A DNA stretch of 64,000 nt from an uncultured Clostridia bacterium (GTDB lineage: Bacteria; Bacillota; Clostridia; Lachnospirales; CAG-274). The position numbers and the translations under genes were made by a program. Each line of letters starts with the position of its first letter. Position 1 is the first letter of the stretch. The stretch is from positions 1 through 64,000 of the forward strand of contig CANQVZ010000002.1 of the NCBI GenBank assembly GCA_947627425.1, read 5' to 3'. A model generated the notes under the pieces. It saw nothing but the letters and a program-made list of their open reading frames with translations, was not told where the DNA came from and made no database searches. Positions 25,107 to 33,266 of this stretch are shown here, in pieces.

Positions 25107-25907
25107 ATGCTTATAAGTATAGGACAGTTTTCCAAAATATGCTCTGTAAGCGTAAAAGCTCTAAGATACTATGACAAGCTTAGTCTGCTTAAACCCGTTA
25201 AGGTGGACGAATTTACATCATACCGTTACTATGATGAAAGTCAGCTTGAGACCATGCTTGTTATAAACAGGCTCAAAAGATACGGTTTTTCTCTTGCGGA
25301 AATAAAAGCATTTATAAATGAAAAAGATAAGGGTATACTCTTTTCAAAATTAAAGGAAAAAGAAGAAGGGTTAAAAAGCGACATTATGCATAAGAGCCTT
25401 ATTCTGAAGGAACTTGACAGTATCATCAAAAATTTTGAAAGGACAGGTAAAATTATGGATTATCAGAACAATTACAAAATAAGCATTACAACAACCAAAG
25501 ATATGCCTATACTGAGCAGCAGACAGAGAATGTCCGTTGAGGATTTCGGCAAGTACTACGGCATATTGTTTACAAAAATTGCAAGGGAGGCAATAACCAC
25601 AACGGGAGATGTACTTGCCATATACCACGATGACGAGTTTGACGAAAACGACAGCGACATTGAAGTGGGTATAGGCATTAAAGACGCAAGCAAGGCTTCA
25701 AGGGTAATTTCGGGCGGAAAATGTGCGGTTACCATGCACAAAGGCTCTTATGCCAATCTTACTGAAGCCTATGCAGCCGTTGTAAGATGGATAAATGAAA
25801 ACGGTTATAAAATTGCCGCTCCGCCTTATGAGATATATCGCATATCCCATGTTGACAATGTTCCCGCAGACGAATGGGAAACGGATATTTATTTCCCTGT
25901 AAAGTGA
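25107..25907 (+). CDS. MerR-family regulator with GyrI-like effector domain
   Basis: A 266-residue activator of the BmrR/BltR architecture. The N-terminal winged helix has ISIGQFSKICSVSVKALRYYDKLSLLKP and SYRYYDESQLE. A coiled dimerisation helix covers ~80-115. The C-terminal ~145 residues are a GyrI-like small-molecule-binding domain ending PYEIYRISHVDNVPADEWETDIYFPVK. Such proteins sense lipophilic cations and induce efflux pumps, but no pump is adjacent. Start ATG follows GGAGGTG. Confidence 0.88.
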   Translation: MLISIGQFSKICSVSVKALRYYDKLSLLKPVKVDEFTSYRYYDESQLETMLVINRLKRYGFSLAEIKAFINEKDKGILFSKLKEKEEGLKSDIMHKSLILKELDSIIKNFERTGKIMDYQNNYKISITTTKDMPILSSRQRMSVEDFGKYYGILFTKIAREAITTTGDVLAIYHDDEFDENDSDIEVGIGIKDASKASRVISGGKCAVTMHKGSYANLTEAYAAVVRWINENGYKIAAPPYEIYRISHVDNVPADEWETDIYFPVK

Positions 25908-25951
25908 TATAATTCTATTTGAAATTTTTTTATAAATTAACGCTTCATACG

Positions 25952-25985
25952 CCCAATAGGCTTTTCCTATCGGGTATTTTTTTTA
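25952..25985 (+). terminator. Terminator of the MerR gene
   Basis: CCCAATAGG (25952-25960) and CCTATCGGG (25966-25974) pair with one mismatch; a T run follows. Confidence 0.82.
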
Positions 25986-26014
25986 AATTATTTATAAAAA
26001 AATGTAAAGCATAC

Positions 26015-26066
26015 TTGACATTTATGATTATATATGATATATTGATATTGTAAAGTTAACTTTACA
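26015..26066 (+). promoter_or_regulatory. Promoter and perfect 18-bp palindrome before the Xre gene
   Basis: TTGACA (26015-26020), 17 bp, TATATT (26038-26043). The perfect palindrome TGTAAAGTTAACTTTACA (26049-26066) covers the start of transcription. A half site, TGTAAAG, occurs near 26003. Likely an autoregulatory operator of the Xre protein. Confidence 0.75.
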
Positions 26067-26080
26067 TAAGGAGGTGTTTT

Positions 26081-26281
26081 ATGAAAACAAGAATACAAGA
26101 GCTGAGAAAGCAAAGAGGGCTTTCTCAGGAAGGGCTGGCAGAGGCTCTTGGAGTTACAAGGCAGACGGTCATTTCACTTGAAAAGGAAAAGTATGTCGCC
26201 TCTCTGGAGCTTGCTTTTAAAATATCGAGGCTTTTTGAACTGCCCATAGAGGAAATATTTTTATACAAGGAGGAAAAATAA
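26081..26281 (+). CDS. Xre-family helix-turn-helix regulator (YgzD-like)
   Basis: A 66-residue regulator, essentially one HTH: RIQELRKQRGLSQEGLAEALGVTRQTVISLEKEKYVASLELAFKISRLF. Proteins of this minimal type usually pair with a small membrane protein, as here: its stop TAA overlaps the next ATG by one base. AGGAGGTG is well spaced. The 18-bp palindrome in the leader is the probable binding site. Confidence 0.88.
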   Translation: MKTRIQELRKQRGLSQEGLAEALGVTRQTVISLEKEKYVASLELAFKISRLFELPIEEIFLYKEEK

Positions 26282-26745
26282 TGGAAAATAACAATAACTT
26301 TGATATGGAAGGCGCAAAAAAGGAATATATGTTAAAACATATGCTGTATGCGGTATATCTTTTGGGAGGCATAATAATGATGCTGCTGAAGTTTACAAAT
26401 ATAGACTACATTGCAAAACTCGAAGGCAGGGCGCTTGTGCAGTATGAGACACTTTCGGCGGTATTTACGGTTATAGGCGCGGTCGGTATTTTGCGTATGT
26501 TAAAGCTTTTAAAGAATGAAAAGCTTTTAAAGAAGTATATCACTCGTTCAAAGGATGAAAGGAATATAATGCTAAGCAATAAGGCTATGTCTATTGCCGT
26601 TAATATTTCTTTTATTGCCGCCCTCATTCTGGATGTGTATTATCTGCCCATTAATATTACAGTAAGCAACACCATCATTTATTTTGCCTGCTTCATACTG
26701 TTTGTCTATACCGTGGTATATTTTATTTTGAACAAAATAATGTAA
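26281..26745 (+). CDS. Small membrane protein paired with the Xre regulator
   Basis: A 154-residue protein with four hydrophobic helices (about 20-37, 58-78, 106-124, 128-150). A cytoplasmic charged loop (LLKNEKLLKKYITRSKDERN) resembles the DUF2178-type membrane partners of small Xre regulators. It is translationally coupled to the regulator. Substrate or signal unknown; the family name is tentative. Confidence 0.7.
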   Translation: MENNNNFDMEGAKKEYMLKHMLYAVYLLGGIIMMLLKFTNIDYIAKLEGRALVQYETLSAVFTVIGAVGILRMLKLLKNEKLLKKYITRSKDERNIMLSNKAMSIAVNISFIAALILDVYYLPINITVSNTIIYFACFILFVYTVVYFILNKIM

Positions 26746-26752
26746 AAACAGA

Positions 26753-26781
26753 TTGACAAAGCCGTGCATTTACTATATAAT
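26753..26781 (+). promoter_or_regulatory. Promoter of the alaS T-box unit
   Basis: TTGACA (26753-26758), 17 bp, TATAAT (26776-26781): a near-consensus sigma-A promoter directly before the T-box leader. Confidence 0.85.
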
Positions 26782-26789
26782 ATTTAACA

Positions 26790-27020
26790 GCTTAAAACGG
26801 AAGGATAAGTAGTCTTATACATAAGCTCCAGAGAGAATGCGGCAGGTGAAAGCATTTGCGCTGTGTAAGGCGAAGCTCCCTTTTGATATTTATTATCCCG
26901 TGCAGACCAATACTCTGCCGTCTTATCGGCGTTAACGATAGCTATGAGATACGCTTTTTTGCGTAAATCAGGGTGGTACCGTGAAATATTTTCGCCCCTG
27001 CACTTTTGCGGGGGCTTTTT
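26790..27020 (+). promoter_or_regulatory. T-box riboswitch of alaS
   Basis: Leader RNA that senses uncharged tRNA-Ala and prevents termination. The conserved T-box core AGGGTGGTACCG lies at 26970-26981. The terminator follows: GCCCCTGCA (26994-27002) pairs with TGCGGGGGC (27007-27015), then five Ts. A GCT triplet in GCGAAGCTCCC (26875-26877) is the likely alanine specifier codon, in line with the gene controlled. The leader fills the interval between promoter and alaS. Confidence 0.92.
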
Positions 27021-27041
27021 AATTTACAGGAGGAAAACAAA

Positions 27042-29678
27042 ATGAAATTCATGGGTGTAAACGAAATCAGAGAAAAATATCTCTCATTTTTTGAGAGCAA
27101 GGGTCATCTCAGAATGGCAAGCGCCTCTTTGGTGCCTCAGAATGACAAAAGCCTTCTTCTCATCAATTCGGGCATGGCGCCTTTAAAGCCTTTCTTTACG
27201 GGTCAGCAGATACCGCCGAGGAAAAGGGTAACTACCTGTCAGAAGTGCATAAGAACAGGCGACATTGAAAATGTAGGCAAGACGGCAAGACACGGTACAT
27301 TCTTTGAGATGCTCGGCAATTTCTCATTCGGTGATTATTTCAAGCACGAGGCTATTGCATGGGCTTGGGAGTTCTTCACAAAGGTAGTGGAGCTTCCCGA
27401 GGACAGACTCTATGTTTCCGTCTATCAGGACGATGACGAAGCATATGACATCTGGAACAAGGAAATAGGTCTTGCGCCCGAAAGAATTTTCAGAATGGGC
27501 AAGGAGGACAATTTCTGGGAGCACGGCGTAGGTCCCTGTGGTCCCTGTTCGGAAATATATTATGACAAGGGCGAGGAATTCGGCTGCGGAAAGCCCGACT
27601 GTACCGTAGGCTGTGACTGTGACAGATATATGGAGATATGGAACCTCGTTTTCACACAGTTCAACAAGGAGGAGGACGGCTCTTATTCCGACCTTTCTCA
27701 TCCCAATATTGACACGGGCATGGGCCTTGAAAGAATAGCAACCGTTATGCAGGGCGTAAATTCCATATTCGATGTGGATACCGTTAAAGCCATAAGAGAT
27801 GCCGTCTGCGATATCTGCGGAGCAAAATATGGCGAGGACTACAAAAAGGATGTTTCAATAAGAGTGATCACAGACCATGTGCGTTCCGTTACATTTATGA
27901 CAGCCGATGGAGTTCTTCCCTCAAACGAGGGCAGAGGCTATGTTTTAAGACGACTTTTGAGAAGGGCAGCAAGACACGGCAAGCTTCTGGGCATAAACAG
28001 AAAATTCCTTGCGGAGCTTTGCAAGGTGGTTATAGATAATTCGGGTAAGGCATACCCCGAGCTTGTTGAAAAGCAGGATATGATACTTAAGGTGCTCACT
28101 ACGGAGGAAGAAAGATTTTATGCCACTCTTGACACGGGTATGGCAATGCTCGCCTCCAAGCTTGATGAGCTTAAAGCAGAGGGCAAAAAGGTTCTCGGCG
28201 GTGAGGATTCATTCAAGATGTATGACACCTATGGATTCCCCGTTGATCTCATGGAGGAAATTCTTGCCGATGAAGGTTTCAGTCTTGACGAAAGCGCCTT
28301 CAAGGCTGAAATGGAGAAACAGAGAACGAGGGCAAGGAACGCCAGAGCAACGGACACTTACATGGGTGCCGAGGAGACCGTATTCCATAGGCTCGATCCC
28401 GCAATGTCCACGGAGTTCTGCGGTTATGACGATCTTAAGGCAGACGGAAAGGTGCTTGCTATCGTTTCGGATGACGAAATAAAGGACAGCGCATCCGAGG
28501 GCGACAAGGTATCCGTAATAATGGACAATACACCTTTTTATGCCGAAATGGGCGGTCAGGCAGGCGACAGCGGTATTGCCTATAATGACGGCGTTAGGAT
28601 AGAAATTGAGGACTGTACAAAGTTCGGCGGAAATAAATATGTGCATACCGGCACAGTTGTTTCCGGTACCGTAAACACAGGCGATACCCTCACTTTGGAG
28701 GTAGACAGCGCAAAGCGTCTTTCAACAGCCAGAAATCACACAGCAACGCATATTCTACAGGCTGTTTTAAAGGAAGTGCTGGGAAGCCATGTGGAACAGG
28801 CAGGTTCTTTCGTAAATGATAAAAGACTCAGATTTGACTTCACTCATTTTGAAGCTATAGACAAGGAAACTCTCAATACAATAGAAAAAAAGGTCAATGA
28901 AAAGATACTTGAGGCTCTGCCCGTTGTGGTAAAGGAAATGTCTATAGACGAGGCAAAGAAGACCGGAGCAACCGCGCTTTTCGGTGAGAAATACGGTGAC
29001 ATAGTAAGAGTAGTCGATATCGGCGGATATTCAATAGAGTTCTGCGGAGGCACACACCTTACAAATTCCGCTTACTGCGGCACCTTCAAGCTCCTTTCCG
29101 AAAGCGGCGTGGCTGCAGGTGTCAGAAGAATAGAAGCCCTTACGGGTGCAGGCGCTCTTTCGTACTATGAGGAACAAGAGTTTGCGCTTAAGTCGATAGG
29201 CGATCTTCTTAAGATAACAACGGGAGATATACCCAAGAGGATAGCTCACATTGTGGATGAAAACAAGCGTCTTTCAAAGGAAATAGAAAGCCTTAAGGCA
29301 AAGATGAGCGGTTCGCTCGTGGATGATATAATAAACAGCAAGGTAAATGTAAAGGGTATAGATGTAGTAATGTCAGAGGCTAAGGGACTTGATATGAACG
29401 GCTTGAGGACTATGGGCGATCAGATCAAGGATAAGCTTGACGGTATAATAGTTCTTGCAAGCGGCGAAGGCAGCAAATGCAGCTTTGTTGTAATGTGCAG
29501 CGATTCTGCCGTTAAAGCGGGCGCAAACGCAGGAAATATCGTCAAAGCCGCGGCAACCGTCTGTGGAGGCGGCGGAGGCGGACGCCCCAATATGGCTCAG
29601 GCGGGAGGCAAGGACGCTTCAAAGATACCGCAGGCACTCGAAAGCGCAATGAAAACTGTTGAGGATAGTTTAAAATAA
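27042..29678 (+). CDS. alaS: Alanyl-tRNA synthetase
   Basis: Charges tRNA-Ala. Class II core at the N-terminus: FFESKGHLRMASASLVPQND, then TGDIENVGKTARHGTFFEMLGNFSFGDYFK. The editing domain has RNHTATHILQAVLK (HxxxH zinc) and SIEFCGGTHL with the conserved Cys and His. The C-terminal domain ends in the glycine run GGGGGGRPNMAQAGGKD. About 878 residues, full length. ATG 27042 has AGGAGG upstream; ORF extension to 27006 runs into the terminator hairpin. Controlled by the T-box before it. Its stop overlaps the rsmA start by one base. Confidence 0.97.
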   Translation: MKFMGVNEIREKYLSFFESKGHLRMASASLVPQNDKSLLLINSGMAPLKPFFTGQQIPPRKRVTTCQKCIRTGDIENVGKTARHGTFFEMLGNFSFGDYFKHEAIAWAWEFFTKVVELPEDRLYVSVYQDDDEAYDIWNKEIGLAPERIFRMGKEDNFWEHGVGPCGPCSEIYYDKGEEFGCGKPDCTVGCDCDRYMEIWNLVFTQFNKEEDGSYSDLSHPNIDTGMGLERIATVMQGVNSIFDVDTVKAIRDAVCDICGAKYGEDYKKDVSIRVITDHVRSVTFMTADGVLPSNEGRGYVLRRLLRRAARHGKLLGINRKFLAELCKVVIDNSGKAYPELVEKQDMILKVLTTEEERFYATLDTGMAMLASKLDELKAEGKKVLGGEDSFKMYDTYGFPVDLMEEILADEGFSLDESAFKAEMEKQRTRARNARATDTYMGAEETVFHRLDPAMSTEFCGYDDLKADGKVLAIVSDDEIKDSASEGDKVSVIMDNTPFYAEMGGQAGDSGIAYNDGVRIEIEDCTKFGGNKYVHTGTVVSGTVNTGDTLTLEVDSAKRLSTARNHTATHILQAVLKEVLGSHVEQAGSFVNDKRLRFDFTHFEAIDKETLNTIEKKVNEKILEALPVVVKEMSIDEAKKTGATALFGEKYGDIVRVVDIGGYSIEFCGGTHLTNSAYCGTFKLLSESGVAAGVRRIEALTGAGALSYYEEQEFALKSIGDLLKITTGDIPKRIAHIVDENKRLSKEIESLKAKMSGSLVDDIINSKVNVKGIDVVMSEAKGLDMNGLRTMGDQIKDKLDGIIVLASGEGSKCSFVVMCSDSAVKAGANAGNIVKAAATVCGGGGGGRPNMAQAGGKDASKIPQALESAMKTVEDSLK

Positions 29679-30538
29679 TGGAAAGTCTGGCTTATAAGAC
29701 AAAGCAAATAATAAAGCACTATGAATTTAATTTCAAAAAAAATTTTGGTCAGAACTTTCTCGTGGATGAGAGAGTTCTGGACAAAATAATTTCCGCTGCG
29801 GACATAGGCGAAAACGACCTGGTTATAGAGGTAGGTCCCGGAATAGGCACGCTCACACAGGCTATGGCAAAAAAGGCGGGAAAGGTGATTTCCGTAGAGA
29901 TAGACAAGACACTTGTGCCAATTTTGGAGGAGCTGCTCTCCGATTATGACAATGTGGAGATAATAAACGAGGATATACTCAAGGTGGATATAAACGATAT
30001 AATATCGTCTTATCCCGGTATGACGGTCAAAATGGTCGCTAATCTCCCGTATAATATTACAACTCCCATAATAATGAATATACTTGAAAAGCATATTCCC
30101 ATGGACAGTCTTACGGTCATGATACAAAAGGAAGTGGCATACAGGATGAATGCCTCTCCGTCAACAAAGGATTACGGTTCTCTTTCGCTTGTCACTCAGT
30201 ATTACTGCAAGCCGTATCTTGTGGCAAATGTGCCGCAGAACTGTTTTATGCCAAGACCAAATGTAGACTCCGCCGTAATAAAGCTTACCGTACTCGAAAA
30301 ACCGGAGGTCAGCGTCAAGGACGAACAGTTCATGTTTTTGTTTATAAAAGCCGCCTTTGCACAGAGAAGAAAAACGCTTGTAAATTGTATTTACAACAGC
30401 GGCATCACATCTCTTGACAAAGAAGGCATAGCCTCGGTTTTAAAAGAGCTTGGCTATGATGAAAGAGTTCGGGGTGAAAGCCTAAGCCTAAGCGACTATG
30501 CCGTGCTCAGCGATAAAATGCTTGAATTCAAAGCTTAA
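29678..30538 (+). CDS. rsmA: 16S rRNA A1518/A1519 dimethyltransferase
   Basis: RsmA/KsgA dimethylates two adjacent adenines near the 3' end of 16S rRNA. KKNFGQNFLVDERVLDKI is the family N-terminus, VIEVGPGIGTLTQAM the SAM-binding loop, and VANLPYNITTPII the NLPY catalytic motif. RPNVDSAVIKL and FAQRRKTLVNC follow. At 286 residues it is normal. TAATG coupling to alaS. Confidence 0.97.
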   Translation: MESLAYKTKQIIKHYEFNFKKNFGQNFLVDERVLDKIISAADIGENDLVIEVGPGIGTLTQAMAKKAGKVISVEIDKTLVPILEELLSDYDNVEIINEDILKVDINDIISSYPGMTVKMVANLPYNITTPIIMNILEKHIPMDSLTVMIQKEVAYRMNASPSTKDYGSLSLVTQYYCKPYLVANVPQNCFMPRPNVDSAVIKLTVLEKPEVSVKDEQFMFLFIKAAFAQRRKTLVNCIYNSGITSLDKEGIASVLKELGYDERVRGESLSLSDYAVLSDKMLEFKA

Positions 30539-30606
30539 AAATATATTCTTTATATTATCGTGAGCACATATAATTAAATAAGATCTTATGCTTTGGAGGT
30601 TCTTAT

Positions 30607-31461
30607 TTGATAATGGCATATTCAAGAGTATTTATTGCCCTTAAGCAGGGCTGCAATGATTTTACAAGGGATGCGCGCGGCGCCGTAGGCAGATGTATAA
30701 TCGAGCTTAGGAACGGTGTTGGAAGGCTGCTTCTACAGACGCAGGGCTTAAGGAACGACTGCGACTACAGAGTGTGTATGCTCACAAAAGACAGCTATAC
30801 CGAGGTGGCAAAGCCTTTTTATGTTGACATATCGGGCAAAAGCGAAATAAAGTGGGAGTTCATACCGTCAAAAACAGGTATAGAGGTATCGGATATAAAG
30901 GCTGTTGCCGTTCTTTCGGGAGATAAAGCGCCCCTTATAGGTTTTGTGGCAGGCGAATACAATTGGCAGCGCTGCCTTATGGCAAGGGCAAGAGTGCCGT
31001 CCGTAAGCGCAGCGGAGGCTGAAACACCGCATAAAGCAACAGAAACGGCTTCTGCCGAAGAAAGCAAGGAAAAGCTTATCTGCATAATAAACGAATTTGA
31101 CAAAAACATAAACGATATCAAAACAAGCATTCAAGAGGGCGAAAATGCTCTGTTTGACAGAGAGTGCGAGCAGCCGTTCGGAGACGACGGCATAAAGTGG
31201 GTAAAAGCCAATATTAAGGAGCTTTGCCTAGTAAAGGGTATGTGGAAATACATAAATAATCCCTTTGTCATCAAGAGCTGCCGTGACTATCATTATATAC
31301 TTCTGGGCAAGGATGACAATTGCTGTTATCTGGCAGTCCCCGGCGTATATGACAGAGAATACAGGCTGGAAGCTCAGGCGCAGGGATTCAAGGACATCAA
31401 GCCGCCCGTAAATGAACCTTTGGAACAGGGCAAAAGCTGTTATTATATTATGAAATGTTAG
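30607..31461 (+). CDS. Conserved-looking protein of unknown function
   Basis: A 284-residue soluble protein, not recognised with confidence. The N-terminal ~115 residues look beta-rich, with RGAVGRCIIELRNGVGRLLLQTQGL and VSDIKAVAVLSGDKAPLIGFVAGE. A linker rich in Ala and Glu follows (~125-155), then a helical stretch. The C-terminal domain runs YHYILLGKDDNCCYLAVPGVYDREYRLEAQAQGFKDIKP and ends SCYYIMKC. A similar C-terminal pattern recurs in uncharacterised clostridial proteins, from memory only. TTG 30607 fits GGAGGT spacing (6) better than ATG 30613 (12). Confidence 0.65.
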   Translation: MIMAYSRVFIALKQGCNDFTRDARGAVGRCIIELRNGVGRLLLQTQGLRNDCDYRVCMLTKDSYTEVAKPFYVDISGKSEIKWEFIPSKTGIEVSDIKAVAVLSGDKAPLIGFVAGEYNWQRCLMARARVPSVSAAEAETPHKATETASAEESKEKLICIINEFDKNINDIKTSIQEGENALFDRECEQPFGDDGIKWVKANIKELCLVKGMWKYINNPFVIKSCRDYHYILLGKDDNCCYLAVPGVYDREYRLEAQAQGFKDIKPPVNEPLEQGKSCYYIMKC

Positions 31462-31482
31462 CACTAAGGAAAGGAAACATAT

Positions 31483-32139
31483 ATGCGTATAAGAAAAAAG
31501 GCATGGGCGGATAAGGAGTTCAGCCAAAATACAACTATCATAGAGGATCCCAAAGAATATAAGGGCAAATGGCATGAGCTTTTTGGCAACGATAATCCCA
31601 TTCATATAGAAATAGGCTGCGGCAAGGGAAATTTCATAAGCGAGATGAGCTTAGCCCACCCGGATATAAACTATATAGGCATTGAAAGAGAAAATATGGT
31701 TATAGTATCGGCTCTTAGGAAAAGCCGTGAAATGGGAGTAGGGGACAATGTAAAATTTTTCTGCGAGGATGTCGCAAACTGCCTTGAAATATTTGAAAAG
31801 GGCGAGATAGACAGGATATATTCCAACTTTTCCGATCCGTGGCACAGAAGAAAAAAATGGGCTAAAAGAAGGCTTACCCACAGGAATTTCCTCAATTTAT
31901 ACGAACAGCTTTTCGGCGAAAAGGGCGGAGAGCTTTTTCTAAAGACCGACAACCGTATTTTCTTTGAATTCAGTCTTAATGAAATAGCGGATAAGGGCTG
32001 GACACTGCATAATATCACCCTTGATCTTCACCATAGCGATTACGAGGGTAATATCATGACAGAATATGAAAAGAAGTTTTCCGAACAGGGTATGCCTATA
32101 TACAGGCTCGAAGGATATTACAATAAAAAACCGCAATAA
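31483..32139 (+). CDS. trmB: tRNA (guanine-N7-)-methyltransferase
   Basis: Makes m7G46 in tRNA. IEIGCGKGNFISEM is the SAM loop, YIGIERENMVIVSAL follows, and SNFSDPWHRRKKWAKRRLTHRNF is the TrmB signature (PWPKKRH-like). LKTDNRIFFEFS and SDYEGNIMTEYEKKF end the domain. 218 residues, normal. AAAGGAAA precedes the ATG. Confidence 0.95.
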   Translation: MRIRKKAWADKEFSQNTTIIEDPKEYKGKWHELFGNDNPIHIEIGCGKGNFISEMSLAHPDINYIGIERENMVIVSALRKSREMGVGDNVKFFCEDVANCLEIFEKGEIDRIYSNFSDPWHRRKKWAKRRLTHRNFLNLYEQLFGEKGGELFLKTDNRIFFEFSLNEIADKGWTLHNITLDLHHSDYEGNIMTEYEKKFSEQGMPIYRLEGYYNKKPQ

Positions 32140-32148
32140 ATGTAAAAT

Positions 32149-32172
32149 GAGCAGGGCTTTCCCTGCTCAACT
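32149..32172. terminator. Hairpin between trmB and the superoxide reductase gene
   Basis: GAGCAGGG (32149-32156) pairs with CCCTGCTC (32161-32168). T-rich flanks are better on the minus strand, so it probably serves the superoxide reductase gene, and trmB more weakly. Confidence 0.7.
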
Positions 32173-32553
32173 TATTATATCCGTTTTCCACAGACCATGA
32201 TTGTTGCAGTAGGCATAGGCGCTCAACGGTTTTTCTCCCGCTACATTGAAAAGGAGCTCGGGCTTGTCGCCGGGCTTGAATATCTTTCTGTGTCCGCCTC
32301 TGTCGGTAAGAAGATATACCCACTGTATATAGTGATCCTCTCCCATAGGATGCATATCCGAGCCTACGCATACCCTCACGGTATCTCCCTCCACATTCAC
32401 AACCGGAAGATGCTTTTCTCCCGATGCCTCCGTGCTGTTTGCCTTAAGCTCCGTCATCTGCTGCTTGCAGCACCACATAGGCACGCCTGCGTCATGTATA
32501 AGTCCCACAAGGTTTCCGCATTTTTCGCATATAAGGAATTCGGGTTTATCCAT
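32167..32553 (-). CDS. Desulfoferrodoxin / superoxide reductase
   Basis: Reduces superoxide to peroxide without making oxygen, a defence of anaerobes. The N-terminal desulforedoxin centre has Cys9 and Cys12 (CEKC) and the adjacent pair Cys28-Cys29 (MWCC). The catalytic Fe(His4Cys) centre uses His in GEKHLPVV, DMHPMGEDHYIQW (two) and the Cys and His of YCNNHGLW. Length 128, the two-centre class. GGGAGGT lies before the ATG. No rubredoxin is adjacent; an electron donor elsewhere is assumed. Confidence 0.95.
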   Translation of the reverse strand: MDKPEFLICEKCGNLVGLIHDAGVPMWCCKQQMTELKANSTEASGEKHLPVVNVEGDTVRVCVGSDMHPMGEDHYIQWVYLLTDRGGHRKIFKPGDKPELLFNVAGEKPLSAYAYCNNHGLWKTDIIS

Positions 32554-32582
32554 AATAATGACCTCCCATTTTTTTAATAAAC

Positions 32583-32609
32583 AAGCAGTACAATCATTTC
32601 GTACTGCTT
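32583..32609. terminator. Hairpin between the GNAT and superoxide reductase genes
   Basis: AAGCAGTAC (32583-32591) and GTACTGCTT (32601-32609) pair over 9 bp. On the minus strand TGTTTATT follows; it probably ends the GNAT transcript. Confidence 0.65.
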
Positions 32610-32634
32610 ATTTTGTCATTATTATTATGTACCT

Positions 32635-33135
32635 TTATTTTTTGTTTATTCTCTTTGTCATGAATGTTATATCCACATATTCGTTATTTTTCTTTGCAAG
32701 CTCTCTCATGGTACACATTGGTACAAAGCCGCATCTGCTGTGCAGAGATATGCTTGCCGTATTGTTGTCCGTTATAACGGCTATGAGAGTGTGAAAGCGT
32801 GACGCATCTCTTTCAAGCTCGGTCACAAGCAGCGTGCCAAGTCCCTTGTGTCTGTAGTTTTTGTCCACATATACCGAGACCTCAGCCGTTGGGTTATATC
32901 CGGAATAGGCTCTGAAATGTGAAAGAGAAGCCCAGCCCTCGACCTTACCGTCCACCTCGGCAACATATATGGGATAGCCTTCAGCCATATGCTCGTCATA
33001 CCATTTATATGCATCTTCAAGCTCTCTGGGGCTTTCATTCAGATTATAATTTGTATTCATTATGGCATAATTCAATATCTTGTTTATAGCGGGCACATCA
33101 TCTCTTTGCGCCTTTCTCAGCTGTATATTTTTCAT
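32635..33135 (-). CDS. GNAT acetyltransferase (phosphinothricin acetyltransferase-like)
   Basis: Transfers acetyl from acetyl-CoA to an amine. IQLRKAQRDDVPAINKILNYAI opens the fold. EVSVYVDKNYRHKGLGTLLV is the acetyl-CoA loop (R-x2-G-x-G), and HTLIAVITDNNTASISLHSRCGFVPM matches the PAT/YncA subgroup. About 166 residues from ATG 33135, which has AGGAG eight bases upstream; the longer ORF to 33162 lacks an SD. True substrate unknown. Divergent from ttcA, sharing a symmetric promoter region. Confidence 0.88.
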   Translation of the reverse strand: MKNIQLRKAQRDDVPAINKILNYAIMNTNYNLNESPRELEDAYKWYDEHMAEGYPIYVAEVDGKVEGWASLSHFRAYSGYNPTAEVSVYVDKNYRHKGLGTLLVTELERDASRFHTLIAVITDNNTASISLHSRCGFVPMCTMRELAKKNNEYVDITFMTKRINKK

Positions 33136-33160
33136 AGGCATTTCTCCTTTTATTATCATC

Positions 33161-33232
33161 ATTATAAGATAAATTTATTGTTAAGTCAATATTTAGGTTT
33201 TTATTGACTTAATATTTTCATTGTTATATAAT
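33161..33232. promoter_or_regulatory. Divergent promoters of the GNAT gene and ttcA
   Basis: Plus: TTGACT (33204-33209), 17 bp, TATAAT (33227-33232). Minus: TTGACT (33189-33184), 17 bp, TATAAT (33166-33161). The two -35 boxes lie inside a perfect 11-bp inverted repeat (33181-33191 and 33202-33212) with a 10-bp centre. A dimeric regulator on the repeat could control both. Confidence 0.8.
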
Positions 33233-33266
33233 ATACTTGTATTTTACGAATAGTTGGAGGAATTGT

